Source: Campylobacter sp. RM16187 (GTDB taxonomy: Bacteria > Campylobacterota > Campylobacteria > Campylobacterales > Campylobacteraceae). Taken from it: a stretch of 36,884 nt of DNA. Location of the stretch: NCBI RefSeq assembly GCF_025319965.1, contig NZ_CP012551.1, forward strand, positions 1 to 36,884, in the 5' to 3' direction. A program made the position numbers and the translations under genes. Shown here one piece after another: positions 21,466 through 31,300 of this stretch. Below the pieces are notes generated by a model, which saw nothing but the letters and a program-made list of their open reading frames with translations, did no database searches and was not told where the DNA came from. The first letter of the stretch is position 1; every line of letters starts with the position of its first letter.

Positions 21466-23350
21466 ATTTCTACCTACTCATAATGGCGGCGGACTTGGGA
21501 GCGTAAATTACTTATTAAATGAACGTGCACAACAAGGCACAGCCAAAATTTTAAAAGGAAACGAAGCTCAAACTAGGGCTATTATAAACCAGATAAGATA
21601 TAAACAAAAAACCTGCTTTGGAGTATTATCATTTAGCGAGCAAGCTGATACTATTAGTAATGAAATTAAACAAGAGATTATACAAGACTTTGAAAGAGCT
21701 TTGCTTGGCGATTATATGAAAGATCGCGTTAATATTCTTTGGGTAGAGCATAACGATAAAAACGGCAGGCTGGAGCTAAATTTTTTAATTCCAAAAATAG
21801 ATCTAATAAGCGGCAAGAGTTTTAATCCATACTACGCAAAGAACGATCAATTTAATATAGACCTATGGAAAAGAACTATTAATGATGAATACGGCTTTAC
21901 AAGCCCTAATGATCCTAAAAGATTTAACAATATACGCATAGACAAAAAAGATCTTGCACACTACAACACAGTAGCAAAGCTAGATCAAACATTAAAAAAT
22001 CTAGTAGCTCAAGGAGCAATTAAAAGTCGCTCACACATGATAGAGCTATTAGAGAGTAGTGGTTATCAAGTTACAAAAAAAAACAAAAGTGGGATGAGTA
22101 TTATATTACCAAATCAAAAAAGACCAAACCGAATGAAAGGCTCAATATATGATGAACGATTCACAGACATTAACAGACTTAGCGAACTCGGCGAAAGCGA
22201 ATCAAGAAGAATTCAACAATACGCTAATAGAGATACACAGACAGAGTGCCAAATCAATAGAAGCCGGATTAATGAAAATATACGTAGACGCGATGAGCGA
22301 AATAAAATCCGATACAAAGAAACAATTATCAGCGATAAAATACGAGATGCAGAACACAAAAGAAGCAATATTAAACGAGATGAAGCCGGCAATCATACAA
22401 AGATTGCTAAGTGGCACAACACTGATAACTCTAATATTTGGGCTAGTAGTAGGATTTTTAATCAATTTTTGGATATACGAGAAACGATTAACAAGCTATC
22501 AACAAGAAAACAACCTACTCCAGCAGAACAATCAAGAGTTGCAGAAGTGGCAGATCCCGCAGAATATGAGAGAGAGTTGGACAAGCAAGATAACTGGCAA
22601 AGAACAAAGAGCACTGATAGTATATCCAAACCAAATGAAAACCTCGAGCGAGGGAATATTATTCATGCTATTAAACAGCACGGAGCAATAGATGACACAA
22701 CTAGAGATAGCATTATTAGACGAAGTAGAGAGATTGCAGATAGAAATTCTCAAATTGCAAGACGTAATAGAGAACAAACAGAACGAGAACAGCAAGCTAA
22801 GAGAGGACTACGAGAACTTGCGGAAAGAGAGAACCACTCTTTATTACAAAGACTTAGAGCAGAATTTCAAGAAAGAGTTAGACAGTATTATAACATCGCA
22901 GAAGAACGAATTAGACAGAAACGAGAACAACTTAGAAAACTTAGAGAAAGAACAGAGTCAAATAGAGAGTATCAAGAAGGAATTAGATCAGCTCTTAACG
23001 GATGGAAAGAAAGAATACTCAATAGTGGATTACAACAAATTACAGAGCGATTACAAAACTTTACAAGAGGACTACAACTCATTAGAGAAAGAATTATCAG
23101 CAATCAAGACAACATTAAAAACGAGCTTAGAGAATATGCAGATAGAGTTTCAGAAAACATACGACAATCTGAATCGACAGCTATTAGAAGAAATGGCGCA
23201 GAGTTTAGAAATTGCTTGGAAAGAGAAATTAAAAGAGTTTCTATCACTGGTAGACTTGAAATTGAGCGAGAATTAAAAAAGCCGGAAAGACAAATGCTGG
23301 TAAAAAGAAAGAGAGAGCAAGGACACGCTATGACGATGAAAATGCGTTAA
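21455..23350 (+). CDS. mbeA: Relaxase MbeA-like (MOB-HEN, ColE1 type)
   Basis: 631 aa. The N-terminus follows ColE1 MbeA closely: KFLPTHNGGGLGSVNYLL with candidate nicking Tyr19, GVLSFSEQ, and the HEN motif WVEHNDKNGRLELNFLIP (H99, E107, N109) that replaces the usual His triad. It should nick oriT and stay on the 5' end during transfer. From ~residue 230 on, the protein is a monotonous Arg/Glu/Gln-rich coil, because two further genes are read in another frame through the same DNA. Confidence 0.92.
   Translation: MIVKFLPTHNGGGLGSVNYLLNERAQQGTAKILKGNEAQTRAIINQIRYKQKTCFGVLSFSEQADTISNEIKQEIIQDFERALLGDYMKDRVNILWVEHNDKNGRLELNFLIPKIDLISGKSFNPYYAKNDQFNIDLWKRTINDEYGFTSPNDPKRFNNIRIDKKDLAHYNTVAKLDQTLKNLVAQGAIKSRSHMIELLESSGYQVTKKNKSGMSIILPNQKRPNRMKGSIYDERFTDINRLSELGESESRRIQQYANRDTQTECQINRSRINENIRRRDERNKIRYKETIISDKIRDAEHKRSNIKRDEAGNHTKIAKWHNTDNSNIWASSRIFNQFLDIRETINKLSTRKQPTPAEQSRVAEVADPAEYERELDKQDNWQRTKSTDSISKPNENLERGNIIHAIKQHGAIDDTTRDSIIRRSREIADRNSQIARRNREQTEREQQAKRGLRELAERENHSLLQRLRAEFQERVRQYYNIAEERIRQKREQLRKLRERTESNREYQEGIRSALNGWKERILNSGLQQITERLQNFTRGLQLIRERIISNQDNIKNELREYADRVSENIRQSESTAIRRNGAEFRNCLEREIKRVSITGRLEIERELKKPERQMLVKRKREQGHAMTMKMR
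22149..22691 (+). CDS. mbeB: MbeB-like mobilisation protein nested in mbeA
   Basis: 180 aa in a different frame inside the relaxase gene. A helical N-terminus (SQTLTDLANSAKANQEEF, then IEIHRQSAKSIEAG) is followed by one strong membrane helix near residues 87-108 (LLSGTTLITLIFGLVVGFLI) and a coiled tail. ColE1 has mbeB in the same place and also with a hydrophobic segment. AAAGG lies before ATGATG. Membrane helix and composition are too protein-like to be a chance frame. Confidence 0.78.
   Translation: MMNDSQTLTDLANSAKANQEEFNNTLIEIHRQSAKSIEAGLMKIYVDAMSEIKSDTKKQLSAIKYEMQNTKEAILNEMKPAIIQRLLSGTTLITLIFGLVVGFLINFWIYEKRLTSYQQENNLLQQNNQELQKWQIPQNMRESWTSKITGKEQRALIVYPNQMKTSSEGILFMLLNSTEQ
22692..23276 (+). 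CDS. mbeD: MbeD-like coiled-coil protein nested in mbeA
   Basis: 194 aa, starting directly after the mbeB-like stop (TAGATG) with GGAG upstream. The first residues MTQLEIALLDEVERLQIE resemble the N-terminus of ColE1 MbeD (MTELE..LL..LE.LQ). The rest is a long coiled coil, far longer than ColE1 MbeD (~75 aa). MbeD is linked to mobilisation and entry exclusion in ColE1. Same frame as the mbeB-like gene, offset from mbeA. Confidence 0.75.
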   Translation: MTQLEIALLDEVERLQIEILKLQDVIENKQNENSKLREDYENLRKERTTLYYKDLEQNFKKELDSIITSQKNELDRNENNLENLEKEQSQIESIKKELDQLLTDGKKEYSIVDYNKLQSDYKTLQEDYNSLEKELSAIKTTLKTSLENMQIEFQKTYDNLNRQLLEEMAQSLEIAWKEKLKEFLSLVDLKLSEN

Positions 23351-23483
23351 TCAAAGATAGATGTTGATTATAATGATTTTTAGGTCAATTTTTTATAGTT
23401 TATGTTATGTAAGTTTTATTGAGAGCTACTATTTGACTTACGAGAGATAAGTTTTTAGAAAATGTTAATAGTGTGAAAACAAT

Positions 23484-23527
23484 TGCGGAGCAATTATGAG
23501 TCACTCCGCGTTTGTTTTTTTTGTTTT
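23484..23527 (+). terminator. Rho-independent terminator of the mob operon
   Basis: GCGGAG (23485-23490), 13-nt loop, CTCCGC (23504-23509), then GTTTG and a run of T. It lies 134 nt after the mbeA stop and overlaps the 3' end of the opposite small gene. Confidence 0.7.
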
Positions 23528-23697
23528 GTTTTTTTATCTTTTTCGATAAAACAAGAGTCATTAAGAGATATAGGATATTTTTTTATCTCGCCGGTCATTA
23601 TGTCATCTTTATACGTTTGTATAAGATTATGAAAGGCTATTATAACTTCTTTTTTAGTTTCTAATATATTAAAGTTAAAATTTACATATCCTTCCAT
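23494..23697 (-). CDS. Small protein of unknown function (67 aa)
   Basis: MEGYVNFNFNILETKKEVII, then AFHNLIQTYKDDIMTG, with a very basic C-terminus (KDKKTKQKKQTRSDS) created by the overlap with the mob terminator. A good RBS (AGAAAGGGG) precedes the ATG. Located just downstream of the S-layer terminator on the same strand. No family recognised. Confidence 0.5.
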   Translation of the reverse strand: MEGYVNFNFNILETKKEVIIAFHNLIQTYKDDIMTGEIKKYPISLNDSCFIEKDKKTKQKKQTRSDS

Positions 23698-23711
23698 TTT
23701 AGCCCCTTTCT

Positions 23712-23743
23712 AAAAAAAGGTTCCCCCTCATTTGAGGGGGAAC
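23712..23743 (-). terminator. Strong terminator of the S-layer gene
   Basis: On the minus strand: GTTCCCCCTCA, two-base loop, TGAGGGGGAAC, then seven U. An 11-bp GC-rich stem, the strongest terminator in the window, as expected behind a very highly expressed gene. Confidence 0.88.
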
Positions 23744-23770
23744 TAAGGAGTCGCCTTTTGACTTTCAAGA

Positions 23771-26700
23771 TTATCCTATCGAGATCATACCGGCTGTTGT
23801 GCCGCCTACGGCTTCTATACCGGCTGTCGCATTTGTTAGACCGCCTGCGACTATAGTTCCTACTAGTTCTACTACCGTATCTTGAGCGCCGTCTTGCCAT
23901 ACGAAGATGCTATCGTTGTCATCAAATGTATCGTCGCCGTTTCTATCGTAAGCAAAAGCTACCGTCTGACCCGAACCGTTAAAGTGGTTAGCTATATAGG
24001 TAAGAGCCGCATCAAGATTGCTCTCGTTGATAACGATAGCTTTCGAAGCCGCGGCGTATGCGCCCGCAGTTAACGTATTGCTCAAAGAACCGTCGGTAGC
24101 CGCGGCGCTTGTGCCCGCAGTTAGATAATTGCCTTCGGCTCCGGCAGGTGTTGTGTCACCCACATCCACGCTAAAGAACGTAATAAAGTTATTAGCGCTT
24201 TGAGCGTGAGCTTTGATAGCGCCTGAATCTACGCCGTTAATAACGGTATTCGCTGCATTAGCCACTAAAGCGGTAAACGTATTATCTAAGTCTAGAACGT
24301 CTCTACCTCCTACGCCTGCTGCATTAGCTACGTTTGCTATTGCAGCCTTTGTTGCATCAACTGTGTCAAAACCGTAAATGATGTCGTGAGAGCCTTTTAT
24401 GGAATCTCCATCGGCTATTCTTACTTCATCCACCTTGCCATCTAGAGCTAGCGTTTGGTTTTGCATTACGAATACATCTGCATTTCTACCGCCCACGAAA
24501 TAGTCGGACATCATGCCGCCTACAGCAGCGTCGTTGCCGTCTCCGCCGTTGAAGTTTAGAGCCACTTCGTTTGTGGTGTCGATATCGCCGACTACTATAG
24601 CTACGTCGTTTCCGCCGTTACCGTTTACGGTTACTACGGAAGCCGCGGTAGAGCCTTTAGCGCCTATAATGTATAGGTCTGAGTTAGCCGTACCGGCTGA
24701 AGCGGTTGTGGCGCCTGCTAGAGTATTTATGCCGCCTCCCGGAAGATTTAGGTTATATACGTTAGCTGGGGCCGCCGTTTTACCGTCAAGCGTAGTTTGA
24801 GCTAATTGCAGTGTATTACCTTCCCATTGGATTTTTAACTCTGAACCATCACCTACGGCGATCCATTGATCTACCTCGGTTGCAGCTACTGTACCGTCAC
24901 CATCAACGTCTATTGTAATAGCAGCCGCACCGAAATTCTTTGTAATTGCGTTTGTAGCACCATTGCCTAAAATATTGGTGCTCAAGTTGTCTTCATATTT
25001 ATCAAAACCTTCGCCCAGTATTATAGTGTCGTTGCCGTCTTTAGCTGAGACTCTATCATCACCTTTTCCGACTTTGATTTTGTTATTACCTCTATCGCCG
25101 TCTACGATGTTATGTCCGTCGCCAGCTAGGATAGTATCGTTTAGAGCAGAACCTGTAAGAGTATCATTGCCACCCTTAGATCTTATAGTGATGTTGTTAC
25201 CTGCCGAACCAAGAACAGATACTACGTTATTGCCTGCACCTAGTTTAACTTCCGAACCATCAGCCATTGTTCTAACAGTAGCACTAAATGCTCCGGTTAC
25301 TTTTTCGGCATCGACTAGCTTTGTGGTAGCGTTAAAGCCGTCAGATGTTACAGTTCCTAAATTTACGTTTTGGTTAGCTTTTTCATCTGCCTTAACTGTT
25401 AATGTTACTAGATCTCTAGCCCAAATATCGCTTATAGAAGTTATAGTGCCTGCTTTATTTCCATCTTTAACTTCGATCTCTATATTCTTGCTTCCATGTA
25501 AAGTTAGCTTGCCAATATTGTATGCCAAAGCGCCGTTGACTACATCATCTAAGCTAGAGTTAATATTTACTTTGATGGTCTCTTGTGTGTTGTTGCCTAG
25601 AGTAACGCCGTTGAATACTTGAGTGGTAACATCGTCTACTGTAGTAGTCTTATCGTTGCTGTCAAGATCGCCGAAGAAATTCAACTCTGTTAGTTTTGAA
25701 TTTTTAAACGTAATGATATCATTCGTAGTAACACTACCGGCTGCTATAGCAAACGGCTCTTCTAAACCGTCTTTGCTTAGATCTGTAGTGCCTGGAGCCA
25801 CAACCCTATCTACGGCTTGTTGTGACATCATAACAACTTTCTCTACATCGGCTTTAGATATATCTAACTCGACATTTTCCGTAGCTACTACACGAAGCTC
25901 TTCTATGCCAGATATATTCATTTCGCTGTCTTGAGAGAATGCAGCCTTAACTATATCTTTTCCGCCTTTATCAGTGATCTTGTCTTTAGCGTCAAATCCG
26001 TCTATTTCATTAAATACTAGGATATCATCGCCTTCGCCCAAGATGACCTCTTGACCTCTAACGGCTACGCCTTTTACTACAGGATCTTGAATAGTTAGGC
26101 GTAAGTTACTCTTTTGAGCACCCGCATCTATCTTAGTAGAATTTAGAACGTTCTCTACAGTATATAGGTCACCTTTTTCGCCGCCTTTTAGAATAAGCTC
26201 TTTAGAAGCAGCTATACCCGCAGGTCCAACTACAGGAGCATTTTGAACTATTACTATGTTAGTCTCGGTATCTTGATCGTCAATAGTTACTGTCTCAATT
26301 CCTCTAGCATTAACTGTATAGTCAAAAGTGGTCTCGGTATTGTTGGCATCTTTAACTTCTACAGTTACTTTATCATCAGTACCTGTCGCATCTTTTAGTG
26401 TTAGGTTCAATACTACGTCTTTTGTACCGACCGCAGTACCTGTTGTTACAGAGTGCTCGATGATAAATTTACCTTCATCTGCTAGGCTTTTTTTGATATT
26501 ATTGATATTAAATGTGGCTGTGCCTGCTGTACCTACAAGCTCATCGCGAACCACTACTTCTCTCAACGCATCGTCTGCGAATATATCCATATCGGCATTA
26601 GTAAGTTTTGGAGGAAGTGCGGCTGCATTTTGATCTCTAAGCTCTAATCTCTCTATGTTTTTAATAGCGTTAGTAGGCGTATCTGCTAAATCTGCACCAA

Positions 26701-28180
26701 CTAGGATAAAGGTATCTTTTCCTTCGTTTCCGTCTAGAGTCGTGTATACTCCAGGACCGCTAGCAGAGTAGAATTTATCGTCAAATTTGCTACCTGTAAT
26801 AGTAGATACTACATCAGTGCCTGAACCGAATGGACTCATAGCAGCAGAAATAACAGATGTAACATCTAAAATTAATTCGCCTGCAAAAAGGCTAGCGTCA
26901 AGTTTAGTAAGACCTGTAGAGCCAGGGTTGCTTATACCGCCTGTATTTAACTGAGTAAATTCAGGAACGGCAGGGTTGTTTATAGCTATATTTGCTATTT
27001 GCAGCTTTCCGCTACCTGTTATAGTAAGCTCTTCTAGCTGATTTACACTTAAACCATCTATATTAACTCCGTTTTTAACGTTTAAGGCAAGTTTCTCGTA
27101 ACCTTCTGCCGTAGCAGCCGCAGAGTTAATGTTGATGTTGTTAAATAGAACATTATCAAGCTCCAATTTACCTTCATCTTCGCTTCCGTTTAATATGCCC
27201 TCTCTAAAAGTGAAATTACCAGCTGCAGTAGCGTTAACCGTTCTGGTGTCCGCCACTTTCATGCCATCTACTAACTTGCTAGAGATGTCTTGGAATGTAA
27301 AACCGTTTGTAGCGTTTTGAGATACCTGATCTACGTTAAGGCTTCTTACATCGTCAGCTCTATGTAGAACAAGAGTACTTACTGTACCTGTAAATTTAGC
27401 GTTGATCTCTTGGATATTTTTAAGAGTAGGAGTTCTGCTATTACCATCTCCTTCATCTTGGTTTTGTTGACCCATAGTTACGTTAAGAACGTTATATGTT
27501 CCAAGACCTGTCAATACGTCTTCATCGTCAAGAGAAAGAACTATGTCTGTACCTGCTTTGTTGTTAACCATAGGAGCGTCAAATACATATCCTTTTACGA
27601 TATCAGTACCTCTTGTAAGAGTAACCTTCTCTGAATTCATTGCTCCGGCTGCGGCATCTACGATAGCTTTTTGAGCGGCTAGGTTGTCAGCTTTAGTGTT
27701 GGCTAAGATTTCTTGGAAGAACGTATAAACATAGTCTCCGTCAGCATCCATAGGAACTTTAGCTATTTTAGAAGCTACGTATTCGCCTATAGCCACTTTG
27801 TTCTCAAGCGTTCTTTTGGCTGTTATCTCTGCAGCACTTGCTTTGCTCTCGTCAAGAGTTAGACCTGAATAGATCATATCAGCCACTAGCTTGCCTTTTG
27901 ATGTTCCAGCGTTTAGCTGATCTACCCAATACTTAATACCTGCGGCGTCGTCAGCAACAGTTTTGTTTACAACGTTTTTGTAAATAAGTTCTACAAACGC
28001 TTGATTATCGTTCAACGTCGCGCCAAAATAAGTTTTTGCAACATCAGTATCTAGCATGGCATTAGCAGTATCTACGGCATTTTTACCTAAGTCGACCCAG
28101 TATTTTAATCCTGCGCCTTCAGGTGCTCTGTTTGTCATAGCTACATACAACTGTGCAACTTGTGAATTGGTTAAAGCCAT
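23771..28180 (-). CDS. S-layer protein, DUF4214 plus RTX-type, type I secreted
   Basis: 1469 aa; I find no cysteine in it. The N-terminus has two DUF4214-type units (VAQLYVAMTNRAPEGAGLKY, then FVELIYKNVVNKTVADDAAG), as at the start of C. fetus SapA and C. rectus Crs, where this region anchors the layer to the cell. The centre is an acidic, beta-rich array. RTX-like Gly/Asp repeats lie near residues 1000-1075 (SKGGNDTLTGSALNDTILAG, DRGNNKIKVGKGDDRVSAKD) and 1200-1250, expected to bind Ca2+. The tail YDRNGDDTFDDNDSIFVWQD to MISIG should be the uncleaved C-terminal signal for SapDEF. GC content is visibly higher than in the rest of the plasmid. Confidence 0.92.
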   Translation of the reverse strand: MALTNSQVAQLYVAMTNRAPEGAGLKYWVDLGKNAVDTANAMLDTDVAKTYFGATLNDNQAFVELIYKNVVNKTVADDAAGIKYWVDQLNAGTSKGKLVADMIYSGLTLDESKASAAEITAKRTLENKVAIGEYVASKIAKVPMDADGDYVYTFFQEILANTKADNLAAQKAIVDAAAGAMNSEKVTLTRGTDIVKGYVFDAPMVNNKAGTDIVLSLDDEDVLTGLGTYNVLNVTMGQQNQDEGDGNSRTPTLKNIQEINAKFTGTVSTLVLHRADDVRSLNVDQVSQNATNGFTFQDISSKLVDGMKVADTRTVNATAAGNFTFREGILNGSEDEGKLELDNVLFNNININSAAATAEGYEKLALNVKNGVNIDGLSVNQLEELTITGSGKLQIANIAINNPAVPEFTQLNTGGISNPGSTGLTKLDASLFAGELILDVTSVISAAMSPFGSGTDVVSTITGSKFDDKFYSASGPGVYTTLDGNEGKDTFILVGADLADTPTNAIKNIERLELRDQNAAALPPKLTNADMDIFADDALREVVVRDELVGTAGTATFNINNIKKSLADEGKFIIEHSVTTGTAVGTKDVVLNLTLKDATGTDDKVTVEVKDANNTETTFDYTVNARGIETVTIDDQDTETNIVIVQNAPVVGPAGIAASKELILKGGEKGDLYTVENVLNSTKIDAGAQKSNLRLTIQDPVVKGVAVRGQEVILGEGDDILVFNEIDGFDAKDKITDKGGKDIVKAAFSQDSEMNISGIEELRVVATENVELDISKADVEKVVMMSQQAVDRVVAPGTTDLSKDGLEEPFAIAAGSVTTNDIITFKNSKLTELNFFGDLDSNDKTTTVDDVTTQVFNGVTLGNNTQETIKVNINSSLDDVVNGALAYNIGKLTLHGSKNIEIEVKDGNKAGTITSISDIWARDLVTLTVKADEKANQNVNLGTVTSDGFNATTKLVDAEKVTGAFSATVRTMADGSEVKLGAGNNVVSVLGSAGNNITIRSKGGNDTLTGSALNDTILAGDGHNIVDGDRGNNKIKVGKGDDRVSAKDGNDTIILGEGFDKYEDNLSTNILGNGATNAITKNFGAAAITIDVDGDGTVAATEVDQWIAVGDGSELKIQWEGNTLQLAQTTLDGKTAAPANVYNLNLPGGGINTLAGATTASAGTANSDLYIIGAKGSTAASVVTVNGNGGNDVAIVVGDIDTTNEVALNFNGGDGNDAAVGGMMSDYFVGGRNADVFVMQNQTLALDGKVDEVRIADGDSIKGSHDIIYGFDTVDATKAAIANVANAAGVGGRDVLDLDNTFTALVANAANTVINGVDSGAIKAHAQSANNFITFFSVDVGDTTPAGAEGNYLTAGTSAAATDGSLSNTLTAGAYAAASKAIVINESNLDAALTYIANHFNGSGQTVAFAYDRNGDDTFDDNDSIFVWQDGAQDTVVELVGTIVAGGLTNATAGIEAVGGTTAGMISIG

Positions 28181-28271
28181 TAAGGACTCCTTAAAGTGAA
28201 TTTTGTTTGGCGGTTGCTAAGCAACTACCTACTATCGATAGTATTCTTACAAATACTTAGTATAGATTATA
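28181..28271 (-). promoter_or_regulatory. S-layer promoter and structured 5' leader
   Basis: A -10 TATAAT at 28266-28271 (minus strand) gives a leader of ~80 nt. The leader contains ACTATCGATAGT (12-bp palindrome), GTTGC-tta-GCAAC (hairpin) and a 15-nt palindrome TTAAGGA-n-TCCTTAA (28180-28194) in which the RBS AAGGAG pairs with sequence touching the start codon. Structured leaders are common in S-layer mRNAs for stability and control. Confidence 0.6.
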
Positions 28272-28324
28272 ACATAATTTTAATAAAAAATGAGTTTATT
28301 ATATAAAGAATTTAACATTTTTCA

Positions 28325-28359
28325 CCAAAAAATCGGCTATTTTTCACTAATAGCCGATA
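28325..28359 (-). terminator. Terminator after the methyltransferase/glycosyltransferase gene
   Basis: On the minus strand: ATCGGCTATT, loop, AATAGCCGAT followed by six U. The stop codon of the upstream gene lies within the stem. It isolates the glycan operon from the S-layer transcription unit. Confidence 0.85.
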
Positions 28360-31300
28360 AAAATTCTTTATTAATGGATACAGATTTAAAAATATCTATA
28401 TATTTTCTTACTATAAGTGTCCATGAGTTATCTTTAATCCAAAGCTCTCTCGCCTTATAAATTTCCTCAGCAACTCTGTTTTCATAGACTAAATTTAAAG
28501 CCGATAAAATATGCTTTTCATCAAAGCCTTGGGCTTTTATGCAGTACTCTTTTAGATCATTAAAGATAGTAGCTGGGGTAACGATGACATTTTTGCAAGC
28601 AGATAGCGCTATTCTAGCCGCTCCACTCGCACTTTCTTGACTTTGTAAATACGGTAAAACTACGCTATCGCAATATGATAAAATTTTATTTATATTAGCC
28701 ATATCTAAAAACTCGGTGTGCCATTGAACTTTATCGTTTAAATTTAACTCGTTGCAAATTTTTAAACATCTTTTAAATTCGGCTTCGGATCTATTTTTTA
28801 ACACCGTACTTAAAATGATAAGTTTTGCATTTGTAGTTTTTGAAAATTCCGCAAAAGCTTTTATAAGCGTCGGTAAATTTTTATGCTCAAACATAAATCC
28901 GAAAAAGCCTACTATAAACTCTTTGTTTTTAGAACGTTGTATTTTTGACAAATCTTGATTAACTCCGTGTGGGATCAATATAACATTATCGACAAGGCCT
29001 ATGCTTTTTAGAACATTTAGATCGTCTATGCCGTGAATAAAAATTCTATCAAATTCGCTTAAAGCCTTTTGCCATTCTTTTTGACGTTCTATTGAAAGAT
29101 CACTAATAAGAGGTCGAGTAGAGTGCAAAGTAATAAATAAATTTTTACCATCTTTTTTTATTTTTTTTAAATCTTCAATAAAATCTTTTTCTAAAGAGAA
29201 AAATGCGAAATGGTGTTGAATCCAAATTGTATTAGATTCGCTCTTTAATTCTTTTAAAGGTTCGTTTTGATCTATACGGAATATATTTTCTTGAAAATTA
29301 TCTTGTTCGCTCCAAGTATAAATTTGAGTTTTGATATCTAACTTCTCAAGCTCAGCTACTATGCTTTTAGTATATTCGGCTATACCACAAGATGTGTTAT
29401 ATGTAGATATAAAGGCTATACTTGGATCAGAATTTTTCGGTTCAAATCCGCGCAAGCACGCCAAAGAAGACACAAAAGCTTTAATAGCGTCTTCTGAAAA
29501 AAAAGCTTGAACTATCTCTTCTCTTAGATTTTTAATATTTTTTATTAAAGTTTCGTCATTGTTTAAAATTTTATTACTTATCTCTTTTATATTTTTGATA
29601 AGATCTTGACAAGACGGCTCAACCCAGACAGAATTTTCTAGATTAATATGACTTTGAGATTTAGCGAATTTAAAATCTATAAGATTTGACCTATCGTCTA
29701 GAAAGTCACAATGTCCACTGTAATTAGTAGCTATAACGGGCTTATTATAAAAAATGGCTTCAATGGCGGGTAAATTTAGTCCCTCTCCTCTACTTGGTAA
29801 CACCACGATATCATGATCTTCATAAAGCTTTGATATCTGCTTATCAGTGTAATCTTCCAATATAAGATTTATCTTGTTTCTATGTTTTTCATCCACTAAT
29901 TTTTCTATAAGCTCTTTTATGTTGTTATGCGGGTTATGAAATGTTTTTATGGTTAATAGCATATTATCTAATTCTTTACAAACTTCATTAAAAGCTCTCA
30001 ACAAAACATCAACACCCTTTCTAGGAAAACAAGATGAGATATGCAGAAGCCTTATTAAGGCATCCTTTTTTTGTTTTTCTTGAATTTCTGGTAGTTTCAT
30101 TGGTAGGTTGCTTAGCTTGATAGGCAAATAGCATCCGTTATCTATAAGAGTTTTCTTAACAAACCATGTCGAAGCAATAACCCCTTTGTAGTTGTTATTT
30201 AGAGCGTCTATCGTTTTTTGAGGGATTTTTGACTCCTCCCAAAAAAATAGAGCCAAAGGATAGCCGTATTTTGTATTTATATCTTCGATAAGCGGATAAT
30301 GATGATAAAGGGCTATAGAATTTTCTTTACTATCCTTGAAAATAAAAATGTTTAAATCCACTTCATCTAAAAAGGTTAGCGAATTATTAATCGTATTAAG
30401 TTTTTTGTCTTCAAATGGAATTATAGAAAGATCTTGATATAGCTTTAAGTAGCCATAAGCTATATTTCTATTCGTAGAAGCTAGGCTATAATGCCAATCG
30501 AAATGTCCTATTAGATTTAAATGCGAAAAATTTTTGTCATATTTTTTTATCTTTGTCTCTTTGTTCGCCATATGCTCTTTTGAAGGTTTGAGCTCAAAAA
30601 AACTAGGTAGAAATTCATCATCTCCGCCTTGGATGTAATAGCTGTTTGTATTATATTTGTTTCTTAGGCTTTGAAGTCTGTTTTTAAGCCTCGGGAATTT
30701 ATAAACTAATTTTTTAACTTTTGCTCTTATAGTCGTGTTGTTTAATAAAAATAGATCTATTTTTTTTAAAATTCTATAAAGGTTTTTTTTTGAAAAATCT
30801 TTTGTTTTTTTCAAAAATTTATAAACAGCTATCGGATGTCTAAATACATGCTTAAATTTATGCACAAAATTTTCTAGTTGTTTGACACTATTATCAACAT
30901 CGTTAATATAGTTCCTATTATCTTGAATTCTATTTTCTAAAATCTGTTTTTGTTCTTTTATTTTTAGATCTATATCATCAAAACTAAGTTCGCTGATTTT
31001 GTCAGATATGGTTTTTAATCTTTCCAAATCCTCTTTTTTTGGATTTTTTATCCCGATGATAGAATAATCTAGACCGACTGACGTTATAAGATCTGACGTG
31101 CTTATCTCTTCTATTTTTTTAGAATTTAGGCGAATCATAAAGCTATTAAATCCGTTAAATTTATAAAAAAAAGATAAAAGCTCTGGTGGAATAGGTTTTA
31201 TGTGAGTAACATCATAGTAGAAATAAAGGGTGGCAACTCTTATGTTTTCAGGATTTGGTGTCTCTAAGATAAAAAGTCCACTATCATCTAAAACTCTAAA

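Noticed and set aside
23682..23900. Arg/Ser-rich minus-strand frame over the S-layer 3' end
   Set aside because: It crosses the strong terminator and is the alternate frame of the S-layer gene; composition is an artefact of Gly/Asp codons read out of frame.
24513..27634. Long plus-strand frames opposite the S-layer gene
   Set aside because: They are shadows of a repetitive, codon-biased gene: low-complexity Ser/Leu/Val-rich proteins without RBS or family features.
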